Source of the DNA: Deinococcus aestuarii
Lineage (GTDB): Bacteria > Deinococcota > Deinococci > Deinococcales > Deinococcaceae
Direction of reading: 5' to 3'
Length of the DNA stretch: 64,000 bases
Assembly: GCF_018863415.1 (NCBI RefSeq)
Contig: NZ_JAHKSN010000020.1
Location: 1 to 64,000, forward strand
Part shown: positions 6,982 through 15,937 of the stretch, piece after piece
How the letters are laid out: each line of letters opens with the position of its first letter
Position numbering within the stretch: the first letter of the stretch is position 1
Position numbers and translations under genes: made by a program
The notes under the pieces: generated by a model
What the model saw: the letters and a program-made list of their open reading frames with translations, nothing else
Told to the model about the DNA's origin: nothing
The model's database searches: none

Positions 6982-9345
6982 GTGCCGGTCGTGATCACCG
7001 AGGCCGACACCTGCCGCCAGTACGTCCTCCCCCACCTGTACGGGGCAGGCTGGAGCGACGAGCTGATCCGCGAACAGAAGACCTTTACCGACGGACGTAT
7101 TCTGGTCCAAGGACGGAGCGCCAAGCGGGGCCGACAGAAGCGGGTGGACTACCTGCTGTACGCCAAGCGCGACTACCCCATCGCCGTCGTCGAGGCCAAG
7201 GCCGCTTACCTCGACCCGGCCCAGGGCCTCCAGCAGGGCATCGAGTACGCCACTATCCTCGACCTCCCCTTCGCCTACAGCACGAACGGCCACGGCATCG
7301 TCGAACACGACCGCCTTACCGGCCAGGAACGCGAGCTGACCGCCTTTCCTTCCCCGACTGAACTGGTCACCCGGCTGCGCGCCCACCGGGGCCTGCCCCC
7401 CGAGGCCGAGGATCGCCTGCTCATCCCCTACCACCTCGGCGACCGCATCCCCCGCTACTACCAGACCATCGCCATCCAGCGCGCCGCCGAGGCCATCCTG
7501 AGAGGGCAGAACCGCCTGCTCCTCACCCTGGCGACTGGCACCGGCAAGACCGAGATCGCCTTCCAGATCGCCTGGAAGCTGTGGCAGGGCCGCTGGAACC
7601 TGGGAGGCGAGCCCCGGCGCCCGCGCATCCTTTTCCTAGCCGACCGCAGCATCCTGGTGGACGACCCCAAGGACAAGGCCTTCGCCCCCTTCGGCGACGC
7701 CCGCCACAAGATCCAGGGCAGCGTCAACACCAGCCGTGAGCTGTACTTCGCCACCTACCAGGCCCTCGCCGAGGACGAGGCCCGCCCCGGGCTCTACCGG
7801 GGATACGCGCCCGACTTCTTCGATCTGATCATCGTGGATGAGGCGCACCGGGGCTCGGCCGGGGAGAGCAGTTCCTGGCGCGACATCCTGGAGCACTTCG
7901 CCCCCGCCACCCAGCTCGGGATGACGGCCACTCCGCTGAGAGAAGACACCCGCGACACCTACGCCTACTACGGTCAGCCCATCTACGAGTACAGCTTGGC
8001 GCAGGGCATTCAGGACGGCTTCCTGGCGCCCTACCAGGTGCGGCGGGTCATCACGGATGTGGACGCAGTGGGCTGGCGGCCCACGCCCGGAATGCGAGAC
8101 GCTTACGGGCGGGAAATCCCGGACGGCGAGTACGGCACCAGGGACTTCGAGGCCACCCTGTCGCTGATTCCCAGGACGGAAGCGGTGGCGCGGCACCTCG
8201 TGGAGTACCTGAAGCAGACGGACCTGATGGCGAAGACGCTGGTGTTCTGCCACGACCAGGACCATGCCCTCCAGATGCGCACGGCCCTGGCCCGCTTGCT
8301 GCCTGACCAGATGCGCGAGTCCCCCGACTTCGTGGCCCGGGTGGTCGCGGACGAGGGCGAGATCGGCAAGGGGCACCTCGCCAACTTCCAAGACCTGGAA
8401 AAGCCCACGCCAGTGATCCTCACCTCCTCACGGCTGCTCTCGACGGGGGTGGACGCGCCGATGGTCAAGAACGTGGTGCTGTTCCGGGTGGTGGGGAGCA
8501 TGGCGGAGTTCAAACAGATCATCGGGCGCGGTACCCGCGTGCGCGAGGACTACGGCAAGCTCTTCTTCACCATCATCGACTACACGGGGTCGGCCACACA
8601 GAAGTTCGCCGACCCCGAGTTCGACGGCCCGCCCATCAGCACCACGACGATCACCCTGGATCAGGACGGGGAGGTGGAAGGGGAGACGACCGTCACCGAG
8701 CCCCAGCCCGAGGACACTCCCGAGCAGCCCTGGGGCCGGGCGTCCCTCCAGAACGACGATGAGGGGGAGCCGGGCAAGCTCGTGGTGCGAGGGGGCGTGC
8801 AGGTGCGAGTGCTGCACGAGACGGTGCAGGAACTCGACGCGCACGGCAGGCAACTGAGGACAGTGGAGTTCACCTCCTACGCGGCTGAGCAGGTGCGCAG
8901 CCTGTACCTGACCGCCGAGGACTTCCGGCAGCACTGGGCGGACGCCCGGGAGCGGCGGGCCATCGTGGGGGCGCTGGAGGAGCGCGGGGTCGCCCTGGAA
9001 CATCTGGAGCAGGTGATGGGCCGGGAGGACAGTGACCCCTTCGACCTGCTGTGCCACCTTGCCTTCGGGGCGCCCCTGCTGACCCGCAAGCAGCGGGCGG
9101 AGGCGGCGAAGCGGGGGAAACAGGACGTGTTCGCCACTTTCGGCGGATTGGCTCTGACCATCCTCGACCAACTGCTGGACCAGTACGCTGCACATGGCAT
9201 TGACGAGCTGGGGGGGACGGCGGACGTGTTCCGGGTGCTGCCTGCCACCCGGCACATGAAGCTCGGGGAGGTCGGGCGGGTGTTCGGTGGCCTCCCCAAG
9301 CTGCGGCAGGCGCTGGACGAGCTGCCCCGGCTGATCTACGCGTAG
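6982..9345 (+). CDS. hsdR: type I restriction enzyme R subunit, 787 aa
   Basis: N-terminal PD-(D/E)xK nuclease core with D56 and the ExK pair E71/K73 (VDYLL, then VVEAKAAY). SF2 helicase motor follows: Walker A ATGTGKT at 184-190, DEAH at 286-289, motif III GMTATP near 313, and a helicase C domain with IIGRGTRVRED. The subunit cleaves DNA after ATP-driven translocation, in complex with HsdM2HsdS. It is the first gene of a rightward cluster with hsdM and hsdS, but two extra genes lie between. The start codon is GTG, and GTG at 6991 is an alternative. A copy of the GTCCGCAAA motif lies 90 bases upstream. Confidence 0.92.
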   Translation: MPVVITEADTCRQYVLPHLYGAGWSDELIREQKTFTDGRILVQGRSAKRGRQKRVDYLLYAKRDYPIAVVEAKAAYLDPAQGLQQGIEYATILDLPFAYSTNGHGIVEHDRLTGQERELTAFPSPTELVTRLRAHRGLPPEAEDRLLIPYHLGDRIPRYYQTIAIQRAAEAILRGQNRLLLTLATGTGKTEIAFQIAWKLWQGRWNLGGEPRRPRILFLADRSILVDDPKDKAFAPFGDARHKIQGSVNTSRELYFATYQALAEDEARPGLYRGYAPDFFDLIIVDEAHRGSAGESSSWRDILEHFAPATQLGMTATPLREDTRDTYAYYGQPIYEYSLAQGIQDGFLAPYQVRRVITDVDAVGWRPTPGMRDAYGREIPDGEYGTRDFEATLSLIPRTEAVARHLVEYLKQTDLMAKTLVFCHDQDHALQMRTALARLLPDQMRESPDFVARVVADEGEIGKGHLANFQDLEKPTPVILTSSRLLSTGVDAPMVKNVVLFRVVGSMAEFKQIIGRGTRVREDYGKLFFTIIDYTGSATQKFADPEFDGPPISTTTITLDQDGEVEGETTVTEPQPEDTPEQPWGRASLQNDDEGEPGKLVVRGGVQVRVLHETVQELDAHGRQLRTVEFTSYAAEQVRSLYLTAEDFRQHWADARERRAIVGALEERGVALEHLEQVMGREDSDPFDLLCHLAFGAPLLTRKQRAEAAKRGKQDVFATFGGLALTILDQLLDQYAAHGIDELGGTADVFRVLPATRHMKLGEVGRVFGGLPKLRQALDELPRLIYA

Positions 9346-9355
9346 GAGACTGACG

Positions 9356-9970
9356 ATGGAATACGACAACTTCATTCAGGACTTTCCGAGCCGCTGTGAA
9401 AGGTTGTGGCAGGGCTGGAAGCGGGACCACCCAGGACACGGCCTCGACGATCTGTCGGTGACCGCCATGCTGTGCATTGCTATGCCAGGCCTGTTGATCC
9501 CGATGGAACGGCTTCAGGAGAACCAGAGGTACGGCTCCCACCGTGACCGCAGTCTGTTTCAACAGGCGACAGAGCGGGTGGACAACCTTACCCACCGCCC
9601 CCTGTCCACCCTGCCCTCACCCTGGGCCGACATCATTCACCAAGCCCGGTGGGCGATTCGAGAGCGGCCAAGTGAGCGAAGTGTAGTCGCCACCGGGTCC
9701 TTCCCCGACAACTACCAGCTCTGGGAGTTCTTGCGGGTTATCCGCAACGGCCTCGCCCACGGCAACATCGACACCGGCGGGGAGACCGTGATCCGGCACC
9801 TCTCCTTCGCCACGTCCACCCTTGCTGCACGGAAGCTGCCGGGGCTTCAGAACGGCTACGAGATCGTGACCCTACCGGTGTCGGCCTTCCGGGGGCTACT
9901 GGACGCTTGGTTCCAGCTCATTCACACCCTGCCGCTGCCGAGCGGGATGATTGAGGACGCCGCGGACTAA
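9356..9970 (+). CDS. HEPN-like protein inside the type I cluster, 204 aa
   Basis: Mostly helical. Residues 128-136 read VIRNGLAHG, so R130 and H135 form the RX4H motif with Asn after Arg that marks the active site of many HEPN RNases. The gene begins 10 bases after hsdR with GGAGACTGACG as ribosome site, so it is probably in the same operon. HEPN proteins in restriction clusters often act as abortive-infection toxins, but here that is inference from motif and position. The rest of the protein is not recognised. Confidence 0.55.
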   Translation: MEYDNFIQDFPSRCERLWQGWKRDHPGHGLDDLSVTAMLCIAMPGLLIPMERLQENQRYGSHRDRSLFQQATERVDNLTHRPLSTLPSPWADIIHQARWAIRERPSERSVVATGSFPDNYQLWEFLRVIRNGLAHGNIDTGGETVIRHLSFATSTLAARKLPGLQNGYEIVTLPVSAFRGLLDAWFQLIHTLPLPSGMIEDAAD

Positions 9971-10077
9971 CAGCCTGTCCTGACACCCCTGGCTGAGCAA
10001 CCTCACGCCTAGCCCTTTCCCCAAGACAGCGAGAGCTGGCACGTCGTTCAATCTGTTCCAGATTCCAAGGAGCGTAG

Positions 10078-11184
10078 ATGCCCGTCGAAACATCCATCTG
10101 GCGAATTGGCGAGAAGGTCGAGAAGGTCCCCTTCGTGCCCCTAGCGCTGGAGAGCAAGCTCCAGCAGGCCCTGGAGCAGAACCTCAGCATCCTCGACCCC
10201 GGCCTGATGCTGGTGGGCAAGCAGGTTCGCACCGAGAACAACAAGTTCATCGACCTCCTCGCCATCGACCCCGATGGCGAATTGCACGTCATCGAACTCA
10301 AGCGCGACCTGACGCCCCGGGACGTGGTGGCCCAGGCCCTCGACTACGCCGCCTGGGTCAGGAAGCTGGGCCGGGAGGAGATTGCGCAGCTTTACGCCGA
10401 CCACCACGGGGGGCAGAGCCTCGCCGAGGGCTTTCTCCAGACCTTTGACCTGCCCCTCCCGGACGTGCTCAACGCCGCCCACAACCTGATCATCGTGGCG
10501 GCGGAGATCGACCCCGCGACGGAACGCATCGTGCAGTACCTGGTCGAGTACAGCGTGCCCATCAACGTGGTCTTCTTCCGTCACTTCAAGGTGGGGCAGG
10601 ACGAGTACCTGGTGCGCTCCTGGCTCATCGACCCGGACCAGGTGGCCCAGCAGGCGGAGCAGCGCCCGAACAACAAGAAGCGGCAGCCCTGGAACAAGCA
10701 GGACTACTACGTCGCCTTCGGCGAGCGTTCCTGGCGGAGCTGGGAGAATGCCGTCCAGTACGGCTTCGTGAGCGCCGGGGGCGGGCGGAAGTACACCCGG
10801 CCCCTGGAGACCCTTCAGCCCGGGCGCCGGGTCTCGGTGTACATCCCGAAGACGGGGTACGTGGGCGTGGGCATCGTAACGACCTCCGCCACGCCGATCA
10901 AGGACTTCACCTTCGTGGTGGACGGGGTGCCCCGGACGGCCAAGGAGATGTCCTTCGTCGCCTCCGAGGCCCTGCACGACTACGACGACCCGGAGCAGTC
11001 GGAGTGGCTGGTCGGCGTGGACTGGCAGCAGGTGCGCCCCAGGACCGAGGCGCTGAGCGGCGGCCACCTCTTCAGCAACCCGACCATCGTCTGCCAACTG
11101 CGAGACGAGAGCACGCTCAAGGCCCTGGCCGAGCACTTCCCCAAAGCGTTCGGGGACGGCGAGGGCGCGGATGCGGCAGACTAG
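10078..11184 (+). CDS. PD-(D/E)xK nuclease of the DUF91/NucS-like type, 368 aa
   Basis: Residues 55-90 contain the nuclease core: D59 in KFIDLLAID, then E73/K75 in HVIELKRD, and the conserved Gln in VVAQALDYAAW at 86. This arrangement matches DUF91 and other RecB-like nucleases. The C-terminal 200 residues are an unassigned domain ending in a Leu-rich helix. AAGGAGCG precedes the ATG. It lies between the HEPN-like gene and hsdM, 6 bases from hsdM, so it is likely cotranscribed with the type I genes and may act as an accessory nuclease. Confidence 0.7.
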   Translation: MPVETSIWRIGEKVEKVPFVPLALESKLQQALEQNLSILDPGLMLVGKQVRTENNKFIDLLAIDPDGELHVIELKRDLTPRDVVAQALDYAAWVRKLGREEIAQLYADHHGGQSLAEGFLQTFDLPLPDVLNAAHNLIIVAAEIDPATERIVQYLVEYSVPINVVFFRHFKVGQDEYLVRSWLIDPDQVAQQAEQRPNNKKRQPWNKQDYYVAFGERSWRSWENAVQYGFVSAGGGRKYTRPLETLQPGRRVSVYIPKTGYVGVGIVTTSATPIKDFTFVVDGVPRTAKEMSFVASEALHDYDDPEQSEWLVGVDWQQVRPRTEALSGGHLFSNPTIVCQLRDESTLKALAEHFPKAFGDGEGADAAD

Positions 11185-11190
11185 ACCCCG

Positions 11191-12747
11191 ATGACCCGCA
11201 CCCGCCAACCCAAGGCTGAGCAGACTACCGCCCAGCGACTCTCCAGCGTCGTGAAGAGCGTGCGCGACACCATGCGCAAGGACAAGGGCCTGAGCGGCGA
11301 CGCCGACCGCCTCCCCATGCTCACCTGGCTGATGTTCCTGAAGTTCCTCGACGACCTGGAGCACACCGCCCAGGAGGAGGCCGAGTTCGAGGGCCGCCCC
11401 TACCGCTCGGTGATCGAGGCCCCCTACCGCTGGCGGGACTGGGCGCGCAGCAACCTGACCGGGGACGACCTGATCGCCTTCGTGAACCAGGAGAAGTTCC
11501 GCCTCTCCGCGGACGACGAGATGCCCGGGCTCTTCGCCTACCTGCGCGGCCTCCAGGGCGAGGGCCAGCGCGACCGGCGCACCGTGGTCGCCGAAATCTT
11601 CCGGGGCGTGCAGAACCGCATGATCAACGGCTACCTGCTCAAGGAGGTCGTACAGAAGCTCGATACGCTGGACTTCACCTCCAGCGAGGAGAGCCACACC
11701 CTCGGCGCCCTGTACGAGGGGATGCTCAAGGAGATGCGCGACGCCGCCGGGGACGCGGGCGAGTTCTACACCCCTCGCCCAGTCGTCCGCCTGATCGTCA
11801 AGGCCCTCGATCCGCAGCTCGGTGAGACGGTTCTCGACCCGGCCTGCGGCACGGGCGGCTTCCTAGTGGAGGCCTTCGAGCACCTGCGGCTCCAGGTGAA
11901 GACCACCGAGGACGAGGAAACCTTGCAGGAACGCAGCGTGCTGGGAGGAGAGGCCAAACCGCTGCCGTACCTCCTCGCGCAGATGAACCTGACCCTGCAC
12001 GGGCTGGAGACGCCGCAGATCGACCCGGGGAACAGCCTGCGGTACAACCTCAGCGACCTGGGGGACCGTGACCGGGTGGACGTGATCCTCGCCAACCCTC
12101 CCTTTGGTGGCGAGGAGGAGCGGGGCATCCAGAACAACTTCCCGGCGGACAAGCGCACCTCGGAAACCGCCCTGCTGTTCATGCAATTGATCATGCGCCG
12201 GCTTCGACGCCCGAGCGGCACTCACCGGGGGGGCCGGGCCGGGGTGGTGGTGCCGAACGGTTTTCTTTTTGCGGACGGGGTGGGGGCGCGCATCAAGCAG
12301 GAACTGATGGGGGACTTCAACCTGCACACCATCGTCCGGCTGCCCAATGGGGTCTTCGCGCCGTACACCTCCATTCCGACCAACATCCTGTTCTTCGAGC
12401 GGGGGGAACCGACGCGGGAGGTCTGGTACTACGAACACCCCCTGCCTGCCGGGAAGAAGAACTACTCCAAGACGCAGCCGGTGCAATTCGAGGAGTTCGC
12501 TCCGCTGTTGGAGTGGTGGGGGAACCGCGAGGAGAATGAGCGGGCGTGGCGGGTGGATGCCAGCGTCATTGCCGCGAGTAACTACAACCTGGACGTGAGA
12601 AACCCCACCTCCGCGCAGGACTTCGAGCACATGCCGCCCGAGCAGTTGCTGGCGGACATCGTGCAGAAGGAGAGGCGCATCCTGACCTTGCTGGAAGATT
12701 TACAGGCCGAACTGGGGCAGAAGGTGGAAGTGGTAAGCAGCAAATGA
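11191..12747 (+). CDS. hsdM: type I restriction-modification M subunit (N6-adenine methyltransferase), 518 aa
   Basis: N-terminal HsdM helical domain (about 15-180). The gamma-class methyltransferase fold follows: motif I LDPACGTGG at 215-223 binds AdoMet, and NPPFGG at 302-307 is catalytic motif IV (NPPF). Segment EFYTPRPVVRLIV just before motif I is typical of HsdM. Length is normal. Its last bases overlap the hsdS start (ATGA), the usual coupling of M and S subunits. Confidence 0.95.
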   Translation: MTRTRQPKAEQTTAQRLSSVVKSVRDTMRKDKGLSGDADRLPMLTWLMFLKFLDDLEHTAQEEAEFEGRPYRSVIEAPYRWRDWARSNLTGDDLIAFVNQEKFRLSADDEMPGLFAYLRGLQGEGQRDRRTVVAEIFRGVQNRMINGYLLKEVVQKLDTLDFTSSEESHTLGALYEGMLKEMRDAAGDAGEFYTPRPVVRLIVKALDPQLGETVLDPACGTGGFLVEAFEHLRLQVKTTEDEETLQERSVLGGEAKPLPYLLAQMNLTLHGLETPQIDPGNSLRYNLSDLGDRDRVDVILANPPFGGEEERGIQNNFPADKRTSETALLFMQLIMRRLRRPSGTHRGGRAGVVVPNGFLFADGVGARIKQELMGDFNLHTIVRLPNGVFAPYTSIPTNILFFERGEPTREVWYYEHPLPAGKKNYSKTQPVQFEEFAPLLEWWGNREENERAWRVDASVIAASNYNLDVRNPTSAQDFEHMPPEQLLADIVQKERRILTLLEDLQAELGQKVEVVSSK

Positions 12748-13997
12748 AGTTAAAAGACCCATCGCAAACACCACCAAAGACTGGTCTCCTAACTGCCGCC
12801 GCGAGGAAAGTTATTTTTGATTCCTTGATCCAAAAATTTTCTGTTGTTTCTGTAAACGATGTGATTGATGTTAACAATGGACAATCCCTTACTGCCACCG
12901 AAAGAAAGCTTGAGGGCACCTACGCTGTTTATGCGGCTGGAGGTCGAGTTGGATGGCATGACAAGGCCTTGACTACGTCCCCATTCGCTGTTATCGGACG
13001 AAAGGGGTCTGCGGGCAAAGTTACCTTTGCCCCTACCGGTGGATGGGTCATAGACACTGCGTACTACGCCGTACCCAAAGAATCCGGTGAACTTGATCCA
13101 CAGTATATGGCGCACGCTTTAGCTGCTCTCGACTTCTCTGAAGACATTATTTCTACAGCGATCCCCGGCATTAACCGCACCGCGATTTATCGCCACCAGC
13201 TTCCCTTGCCTCCCCTTGAAGTTCAAAAGGTGTGTGCAGCGTTTTTAGATGCAATAGATTCCAACAGCGAAGTTCCCAGCCTGCCGCCCCTGCCTGAGCA
13301 GCGGCGCATCGTCGCCCGCGTGAAGGGAATGCTGGCAAAGGTGGAGGAGGCACGGGGGCTGGCGGCAGAACGGGACCGGGGTGCCCGGCATCTGCTAACT
13401 GGCGTCTTTTACTCCTTAACGGAGAATGCGCCCATCAAGACGTTGGCAGAAGTTGCCCCCCTTGTTCGGCGGCCCGTAGAAGTACGTGAGGGGGAGATAT
13501 ACCCCGAACTGGGCGTCCGTAGCTTCGGGCGCGGAACGTTCCACAAGCCTGCCCTCAGCGCCATTGAGGTTGGTGACAAGAAGCTCTTTCGCATTGAAGA
13601 GGGTGATCTTCTCTTCAACATTGTGTTCGCCTGGGAAGGTGCCGTCGCTATTGCGAAAGCGGAAGATAGGGGCCGGGTTGGGTCGCACCGCTTCCTAACC
13701 TGTGTAACAGACAAGGGACAGGCTGAAGCCAGCTTCCTGAACTTCTACTTTCAGACGGCTGAAGGACTGGCAGCGTTGGGCGAGGCGTCCCCCGGCGGTG
13801 CTGGACGCAACCGTACCCTGAGCCTCAAGAATTTGGCCGCACTTGCCGTTCCGGTTCCGCCTCTTGAAAGCCAGCGATACTTTCAGCGGCTCCTCGAGAA
13901 AGTGGAAACCGTCTACTCCCAGCAAGCCAACTTGGCCCCTGAACTCGACGCTCTTCCCGCCTCTATCCTCGCGCGGGCGTTTGCGGGGGAGTTGTAG
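12744..13997 (+). CDS. hsdS: type I restriction-modification specificity subunit, 417 aa
   Basis: Two target-recognition domains separated by conserved helical spacers. The first spacer contains PPLPEQRRIVARVKGML near 180-197. The C-terminal one contains VPPLESQRYFQRLLEKVE, followed by LPASILARAFAGEL. The first recognition domain (about 12750-13250) is clearly richer in A/T than the rest of the cluster, which suggests that it was exchanged recently. It sets the DNA target of the whole complex. Confidence 0.92.
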   Translation: MKLKDPSQTPPKTGLLTAAARKVIFDSLIQKFSVVSVNDVIDVNNGQSLTATERKLEGTYAVYAAGGRVGWHDKALTTSPFAVIGRKGSAGKVTFAPTGGWVIDTAYYAVPKESGELDPQYMAHALAALDFSEDIISTAIPGINRTAIYRHQLPLPPLEVQKVCAAFLDAIDSNSEVPSLPPLPEQRRIVARVKGMLAKVEEARGLAAERDRGARHLLTGVFYSLTENAPIKTLAEVAPLVRRPVEVREGEIYPELGVRSFGRGTFHKPALSAIEVGDKKLFRIEEGDLLFNIVFAWEGAVAIAKAEDRGRVGSHRFLTCVTDKGQAEASFLNFYFQTAEGLAALGEASPGGAGRNRTLSLKNLAALAVPVPPLESQRYFQRLLEKVETVYSQQANLAPELDALPASILARAFAGEL

Positions 13998-14013
13998 GTA
14001 GTGACAAGAGAAC

Positions 14014-14241
14014 ATGCGTTACCTGCGGGACCGTGAGCTGCGGATCGCCGCTGTCCGCACCAAAATGGCGAGGCAGCAGGGGGCCCTCGAACGGAAAACT
14101 AAGAGGCAGCCCCGGCGTGAAACTGCTGCCCACGTTGAGCAGGCCAAGCGGGAGGCGGCGCGGTTCCTGCCCAACGCCACCAAAATTGCCGAAAAGATTC
14201 GCGCTCAGGCGGAGGGAAACCCCCACCGCCGTCAGCAATGA
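14014..14241 (+). CDS. small basic protein after hsdS, 75 aa
   Basis: Starts 16 bases after hsdS. The product is highly basic and helical (many Arg, Lys, Ala, Gln) and has no membrane segment. A longer overlapping frame across the same DNA is less likely, because it would extend the next gene without a ribosome site. A DNA-binding or regulatory role in the restriction operon is possible, but no family is recognised. Confidence 0.45.
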   Translation: MRYLRDRELRIAAVRTKMARQQGALERKTKRQPRRETAAHVEQAKREAARFLPNATKIAEKIRAQAEGNPHRRQQ

Positions 14242-14269
14242 ATCCCAAGCATCTCACCGAGGTGAAGCC

Positions 14270-14953
14270 ATGCAGGATCAGGCAGAAGAACTGAGACGCA
14301 ACATCCTGATCACCCTCCAGAACGGCTCAAGAGCCAATCCCGACAGGTGGTTCCCGGCCCAGTCGCTTGCAGAGCCGTTGGTGGCAGACCGGAGAGAGCT
14401 GTACATCCTGATGGAGGAGTTGACGAAAGAAGGCTATCTGGAGACCACCCACATCTTCGGAGAGTTGGAAGAGCGGGCGGCGTCCCAGCCCTTCCGACTA
14501 TCCAGAGACGGCGTTCGGGCGGCCAATCACATCCGGCAGCATGGGACGTTTCCGCCCGTTTACACACCGCCAACTCATCAGTACAACAACACGTTCCAGG
14601 CCGACCAGATCAACGTGCAGCAGGGCGACTACAACACCATGCACGCCAGTTACGCCCCCGGCATCGACGGGGAGGCCTTTGAACGGGCGCTGAAGGGCTT
14701 CAGGGAGAGCCTGCACCACCTGCCCGACCAGGACCTCCGGGAGGAGGGGGAGCTGCGGGCGGGTCAGCTCGCCCGCGCGGTACGCCAGGGCGATGCGGAG
14801 CCGCAAAAGCAGCGCTTCATGCAGTACGCGGAAGGGCTCAGACAGTGGGCGGAAACCACAACGGCCGTCGCGGTGACCTACAACGGGGCCGTCCTCCTGT
14901 TGCGAGTGTTCGGCGTCTATCTACCGGAACTCCCGGTCGCCCTGGGCCAGTAG
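14270..14953 (+). CDS. wHTH protein with effector-associated-like middle segment, 227 aa
   Basis: Start at the ATG with GAGGTG 8 bases before. Residues 1-75 look like a winged helix (LYILMEELTKEGYLETT, then SQPFRLSRDGVRAANHI). Residues about 100-125 read QYNNTFQADQINVQQGDY, the Asn/Gln-rich strand pattern often seen next to NACHT, TIR or other effector modules. A long helical part follows, ending in a hydrophobic stretch (AVAVTYNGAVLLLRVFGVYL) that may enter a membrane. Lies in the restriction island, so a defence or control function is plausible. Family not recognised. Confidence 0.5.
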   Translation: MQDQAEELRRNILITLQNGSRANPDRWFPAQSLAEPLVADRRELYILMEELTKEGYLETTHIFGELEERAASQPFRLSRDGVRAANHIRQHGTFPPVYTPPTHQYNNTFQADQINVQQGDYNTMHASYAPGIDGEAFERALKGFRESLHHLPDQDLREEGELRAGQLARAVRQGDAEPQKQRFMQYAEGLRQWAETTTAVAVTYNGAVLLLRVFGVYLPELPVALGQ

Positions 14954-15034
14954 TTCCGCCCGCTATTCAGGCCGGGAGCGCCGCACCAGGAACACCGTCA
15001 GGATTCCGAGAGAGGCGCTTCCTAGACTGCACTC

Positions 15035-15847
15035 GTGTGGCGCCCCCTGCTGATGCTGGCCCTGAGTCTCACCCTTCCCCGTACCCAGGCGACAGCAAGT
15101 GACGTGGACGCGGTGGCCCGGCTCGTGCAGCAAGACTTCGCCCGCTGCGGGCAGCAAGTTACCCTCAGCCGTCCCCTGAGTCTCGCCGCCATGCAGCGGT
15201 TCCAGGGCTTCACCGTGTCCCAGGCCCTGGAGCAGCAACACTACCGGCCCTACCGGGCACGCGGCATGAGCCTCACCTACCACGGGGACCTGAAGGGCCT
15301 GGCAGGCGCCCTAAGCGGCCGCTGCGCCGACCGCCTCGGCTACACCGAGTTCGGCCTCTCCACGGACACGCAGACCGTCCACATCATCGCGGCCACCCCC
15401 GCCCGGGTAGATCTGAACCAGACTGGGCGCTGGTTGGCCGAGTTCCTGGCTGTCACGAACAAGGCCCGCTTTCAGGGCCAGAAGTGCGGGGGCAAGCTGA
15501 TGAACTCGGCACCACCCCTGACCTGGGATGCCCGACTCGCCGGGGCCGCCGCGCGGCACGCCTCCGACATGGTGCGGCTCAACTTCCGTGGGCACGTCAA
15601 CCCACAGGACCGTGGCCGCGCGCAGCAACGGGCCGAGCGTCTGGGTTTCCGGGGAGTCGTGGGCGAGAACATCCAGTACGGGGCCATCTCGCCCCAGGAG
15701 GCGGTGAAGCAGTTGCTGACGAGCCCCGAGCACTGCGAGAACCTGATGGACGCCCGCTGGAAGCTCTTCGGCGGGGCGGTGGCGAACGGCACGGCGGATA
15801 CGCTCTTCTCGACGTACTGGATCCAAGTCTTTGGAACAGAGCGGTAG
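15035..15847 (+). CDS. secreted CAP/SCP-domain protein, 270 aa
   Basis: GTG start 6 bases after TAGACT, a leaderless-type -10. An N-terminal signal peptide (about residues 1-21, hydrophobic core LLMLALSLTLP). The C-terminal half has CAP features: LTWDARLAGAAARHASDM, then GHVNP, VGENIQYG and SPEHCENLMDARWKLFGGAV. CAP proteins are extracellular with unclear activity. The N-terminal domain (about 25-130) is unassigned. It is an isolated gene between the restriction island and tcmP. Confidence 0.8.
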   Translation: MWRPLLMLALSLTLPRTQATASDVDAVARLVQQDFARCGQQVTLSRPLSLAAMQRFQGFTVSQALEQQHYRPYRARGMSLTYHGDLKGLAGALSGRCADRLGYTEFGLSTDTQTVHIIAATPARVDLNQTGRWLAEFLAVTNKARFQGQKCGGKLMNSAPPLTWDARLAGAAARHASDMVRLNFRGHVNPQDRGRAQQRAERLGFRGVVGENIQYGAISPQEAVKQLLTSPEHCENLMDARWKLFGGAVANGTADTLFSTYWIQVFGTER

Positions 15848-15937
15848 CACTGGGCGCTGCACAACCTGCACCACAAGCCGCTGATCTGCGCCTCTGCTCC
15901 CCGGCCCGATCCCTTACCTTGGAGAGACGGAGGGGGC

